In this document: one piece after another, positions 60,704 to 64,000 of the stretch | Numbering within the stretch: the stretch's first letter is position 1 | How the letters are laid out: every line of letters starts with the position of its first letter | Assembly: GCA_011009095.1 (NCBI GenBank) | Contig: VTPC01000610.1 | Coordinates: 162,757-226,756 of the forward strand | DNA: 64,000 bases | Direction: 5' to 3' | Source of the DNA: Ignelater luminosus | Lineage: Eukaryota; Arthropoda; Insecta; Coleoptera; Elateridae | Notes under the pieces: model-generated | Database searches by the model: none | What the model was told of the DNA's origin: nothing | The model's input: only the letters and a program-made list of their open reading frames with translations | Program-made: the position numbers and the translations under genes

Positions 60704-61658
60704 ATGATTTTTTACGATTTTCAAAGCATCTTAACACCCAAACAATGCATCGAACAGCTTAATGCGGCTTTTGGTGAGAAAGCTCCATTAAACAGAATTG
60801 TTTATAATTGGTTTGCTCATTTCCAGCGTGAGCGTTCTTTTCTCACAGATGAATCTTGTGAAGGTGATTTGTCCAGTCTGTTGTTGCTCCTAACGTTGAT
60901 GCCGTGCGTAAAACGATTGAGCGCGATCGGCATGTGACACACCGTGAAATAGGGGTCACCTTAGGCATTAACGTGAAAGCAATACATACACGATCATTTA
61001 AACGTGTAAATTGGTGCAAAGAAATGCCGAAGAAATTCAACCGAGATCATTCAAACTTAGTGTACGACATTGTTACTGGTGACGAAAGTTGGATCTACTC
61101 ATACAAGCCGGATATTAAACAACAATTCACTGTTTGGATGTTTTGAAATGAGTCGAAACCCACAAAAGTTGTTCGTTCACGCAGTGTTGCAAAGCAAATG
61201 ATCGCTTGTTTCTTTCGTATTTCTAGACATGTGACAACCATAGCTTCAGAGGGTCGAAGAACTGTGAACGCTGATTGGAACACAACAATTTGTTTACTGG
61301 AAATCATCCATAAAATCAGTAAAAACAATTCACATCGACTCATCATTCTTCACCATGACAATGCAAGTGTCCACATAGTTTCACAAACTGTCGGCTTTTT
61401 AGAGAGTGAAAAAATGAAATTGATGTAGCATTGTCCATATTTACCTGATCTAGCACCAAATGACTTCTTTCTGTTTCCGACAATCAAAAATAAGATGCAT
61501 GGTAAGTATTATTCGTCACCTGAAGCAGCCGTTGAGGCGCTTAGGCAACTGGTTTCTGAGGTATACCAGCTTCAGATTGGAAAAAATGCTTCAAAGATTG
61601 GTTCGAGCGTATGCAAAAGGGTATTGATGCTAAGGGAAAATATTTTGAAAAACAATAA
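60704..61658 (+). pseudogene. DD34D mariner transposase fossil inside the hAT element
   Basis: Starts at ATG 60704 with MIFYDFQSILTPKQCIEQLN, the mariner helix-turn-helix domain. A frameshift falls near 60880, after which KTIERDRHVTHREIGVTLGI continues. About 20-25 residues of the linker are missing before VNWCKEMPKKF. Catalytic boxes: VTGDESWIYSY, then LIILHHDNASVHI, then YLPDLAPNDFFLFP, with 34 residues between the last two Asp (one is a stop). Stops lie at 61144-61146 and 61426-61428. A second frameshift near 61570 moves the end into another frame, WKKCFKDWFERMQKGI, stopping at 61656-61658. All three Asp remain but the gene is dead. The left terminal repeat may start at TACGAGGTCAGCTGGAG (60545); the right end is unclear. 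Confidence 0.9.
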
Positions 61659-61801
61659 AGCCATTCCACTAAACTGTATCTGCGTACTGATAAATGAGAA
61701 TGTATGAACATGAGGAAATTACTGTATTTACCGCCCCCTAAACGTGCTGCCCATGTGCGGTGCACACCCTGCACACCCGCTTACGCGGGCCTGTTTAATT
61801 C

Positions 61802-62860
61802 TTCCTTTATTTTCTATTTTTCCATTCTGTAACCTCAATGCAATTCTTCCTAGTGCTTCTTTTATTTGAACGTTTCTGATTTCATCCGTTCTTCTTACTT
61901 TCTTTACCATTGGCGTTATTGTACGCAATCTCTGTTTTTTCATTCATTCTTCCATCCTCCTACAATATCATTCCTAAATCTATAAAATTCTTCACTTGTT
62001 ATATTTGCTGTTGGTTTATTCCGATTCTTATGTTTTTCTTTAATTTCGTTGTAACGAATTGTTCTACACCTTTTCCATCTCAATTTCTTTCGTTTCTAAT
62101 TGATACTATTACATCATCTGCAAATGCAGTTAAGTTTCTGGACTTACTCTCTTTAGTTTGAAGTAGCTTTATCTTAATTTACGTATTTTATGACATGTTG
62201 GTTTGTTTGCTTCATCTAACAAGGTTATGTCTCCTTTGTTGATTATCCTAGTTTAGTTACAACATACTCTCTAGAGCTCCGTTTCATTCCTTTTCTATTC
62301 AAGATTTTCCATACATTTGGAAATCTGTCAAAGGCTTTGACTGTAGATCTGTGAAACACAAATAGGTCTTAGTTGACCATATTCGACTGATTTAGTCGAA
62401 ATTCATGCTGATTTTGCTTTACATGCGTTTCAATTAAGCTTATCAATTTTCTAAAATTGCTTATCATATTCTGTGGTGTCAAAGTTTGTTGTAAATGGGC
62501 TGTATGATAGCTATCTCCAGAGGTGGTTTTTCCATGCGTCATTTACTATTTTTAATTAAATTTATTTTTATTTTGCTCCTAAATATCTTATTATTTTCGG
62601 TGTCAGTTCATTATTTCCTATTGCTTTTCTCGCCTTTATCTTTTTAATTGATTCCTTGACCTCCTCCGTTATTGTTTCATTTTTTATATTGTCACACTTA
62701 GCACTGTCTCCATATTTCTGTCTGTTTTGTTTTTAGTCTTCCTATTTACACTCACCCTATTTTAAATTTAACTCCATCTCTCAAGTGTCTTTCCTTATGA
62801 GGCTTCTATTTTGTCTTTAATTTGCGCTAGAGGCTTTTTTTGTTCTATAATAGTGATTTT
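61802..62860 (-). mobile_element. LINE reverse-transcriptase fossil (main part)
   Basis: Reading leftward: GKTLERW near 62790, then ITEEVKESIKKIKARKAIG and NNELTPKIIRYLGAK (about 62675-62590), the classic RT entry segment. Next are ETHVKQNQHEFRLNQS (about 62435-62385) and STVKAFDRFPNVWKILNRKG (about 62350-62290). LTAFADDVIVSIRNE (about 62135-62095) holds the catalytic ADD. QVKNFIDLGMIL and EDGRMNEK follow (about 62000-61945), then VKKVRRTDEIRNVQIKEALG (about 61910-61850). Stops and frameshifts are spread throughout. The wording fits endonuclease-bearing LINEs of the CR1/RTE type; the clade is uncertain. The frame is cut at 61801 by the hAT insertion and appears to resume at 59867. Confidence 0.8.
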
Positions 62861-64000
62861 AGCACTCGACAAAAAGGTTTCTAGTTTGCACATTGCATTA
62901 GAGCTTGTCGTCTACCTTAGACCCAGATTTCTTCTACGCATTTTGTAAGATTCTACAGTACAGAAGCGTTTCCATCCTGTAGAATCATAGTTTCACAGTA
63001 GTGAATACTGCACAAATCAAGTTATTTGCTTTTGCTGTGTTTTGCAAGATCATCCAAATACCAGGAAATCTTGCATTCTAACTATATATCTCTTTATTAA
63101 GCTTTGCTCTTAATTTTCACACTTCAATAATTCGTTGGATGGGCAAAATGTGTCTTAAGATTTTGTCTGAACTTAGAAGATTTGCATCTGCGAAGAGTTC
63201 AGAAGGTTATATTTTGTGTGTTTTTGCTTATTTATAAAGCTTTTAAGCAAGTTTAAATTAAGACAATTGGGAACCTTAGGCTAATAACAATTTTTGCGTC
63301 TATAATGTGCATGTGACACCAACTTTTTATGCAGCAACCGCCCTAGGCTTTATAACCTAAACGGCCTGTTGGATAATATGGTACCTTAAATAAACTTACA
63401 AAATATAAGAAGGGTGCAGCTTTTCCTATTATTTCCTTCCGTAAACGTCAAGACGCATCGGATAAAAGGTAAATATCTTCCTGCACACTACTCATTTTTA
63501 TATGGCAACAGAAGTAAGTTTTTCTTGATTTTCGAGGATTACACATGCATTTAGTATTAAGTATCTTTAAAACAAACTTTGGTGTACTGTTTGCTTTCTA
63601 CCTAGTCAAGAATTCGCGTTTATTTCTTCAGAGTTTTCAAGAATGTCTGAAAATATCATCAAATAAGTTTTTCAAAATTCCATTTCCTTGTGTGGATTAA
63701 GTTACTGTCTAAATTTGAGTTGTTGCATAGATAAGTTACCTGAAATTAATTACGTGGGCACAAGATAAGCACGCGATTTATAAGATAAACAAACAACACA
63801 TGATTATGTTCTTTTATATCTTCATGTTTATTTAACTTGCTCAATAATTTTACATAATAATATAATAGTATAATGTTTTTAAACTAACGTAATAAAAATT
63901 TTCCGACATCCTACCTAACTGTATGTATATTTTAATAAATACTAAGCAGTAATGCATTTCAAAAACTATCGTAGCATACTAATTATACGGTAAGTTAATT
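62861..64000. other. AT-rich stretch without recognised genes
   Basis: No gene, exon or transposon end recognised. One TCGCGTG match (minus) is at 63771-63777. Confidence 0.55.

Larger units (their letters stand above)
59876..61793. mobile_element. hAT element with 8-bp target duplication, carrying a mariner fossil and a hairpin
   Basis: The left end reads CAGGCCCGCTCCTAGCC. The right end, read inward on the other strand, reads CAGGCCCGCGTAAGCGG; the first nine bases are identical. TTTAATTC lies exactly outside both ends (59868-59875 and 61794-61801). The subterminal sequences share GCCC(G/A)TGTGC-type words. It is inserted in the C-terminal region of a LINE fossil. No hAT transposase is visible; the inside holds a hairpin at 60190-60390 and a mariner fossil at about 60545-61710. 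Confidence 0.88.
41507..64000 (-). other. ss: inferred spineless intron upstream of the bHLH exon (incomplete)
   Basis: Right of the bHLH exon is 5' on the minus strand. The acceptor is TTATGTTTCAG at 41517-41507, with only a weak pyrimidine tract. The expected first coding exon encodes a short basic N-terminus of the type YATKRRRRNGKS. I found no such segment with a donor between 41507 and 64000. The interval is dominated by transposable elements: a mariner, two hAT stacks, a Tc1 fossil and a LINE fossil. Confidence 0.5.

Noticed and set aside
1..64000. CRISPR arrays, operons, riboswitches, bacterial insertion sequences
   Set aside because: Nothing of the kind is present; the sequence is eukaryotic.

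Overview
The window is AT-rich animal DNA, almost certainly from an insect. It has long gene-poor stretches, fossils of jockey/CR1-type LINEs and of Tc1/mariner and hAT elements, microsatellites, and two 400-base assembly gaps (13011-13410 and 31565-31964). Nothing is bacterial or viral in layout. Most open frames of 60-100 codons are chance frames in AT-rich DNA. The order of insect cannot be told from this sequence alone.

Only one host coding piece is convincing: a 191-bp exon on the minus strand (41316-41506). It encodes the bHLH domain of the aryl-hydrocarbon-receptor orthologue, spineless (ss), with GT-AG borders and conserved intron phases. I found neither the N-terminal exon to its right nor the PAS exons to its left. 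I infer that most of the window is two very large ss introns: the downstream intron (1-41315) and the upstream intron (41507-64000), both read right to left.

Region by region: 1-6.4 kb has two GC-rich islands. The second, about 3.77-4.95 kb, holds a dense cluster of TNGCGTG sites, the motif bound by Spineless/AhR with its partner Tango/Arnt. A decayed jockey-clade LINE lies at 6.5-8.46 kb (minus). A CR1-like LINE fossil followed directly by a DD37D maT-type fossil lies at 11.67-12.92 kb (plus). From 13.4 to 41 kb there is unique intronic DNA with several GC-rich islands, a 125-bp Tourist-like MITE (22.67 kb) and a 9-bp-period minisatellite beside the second gap. Just 5' of the bHLH exon are three class II elements, ending with a well-preserved DD41D (rosa/Visitor-like) mariner with perfect 33-bp inverted repeats (42540-43848).

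The right third holds two nested arrangements. A hAT element (48681-50546, target duplication CAAAGCAT) contains a Tc1 fossil. A second hAT (59876-61793, target duplication TTTAATTC) contains a DD34D mariner fossil and a roughly 190-bp hairpin, and is itself inserted in the C-terminal part of a LINE reverse-transcriptase fossil. A further Tc1 fossil is at 55.1-55.9 kb.

The observations most worth following are the response-element cluster inside the gene whose product should bind it, the nested hAT stacks with exact 8-bp target duplications, and the DD41D mariner beside the bHLH exon.
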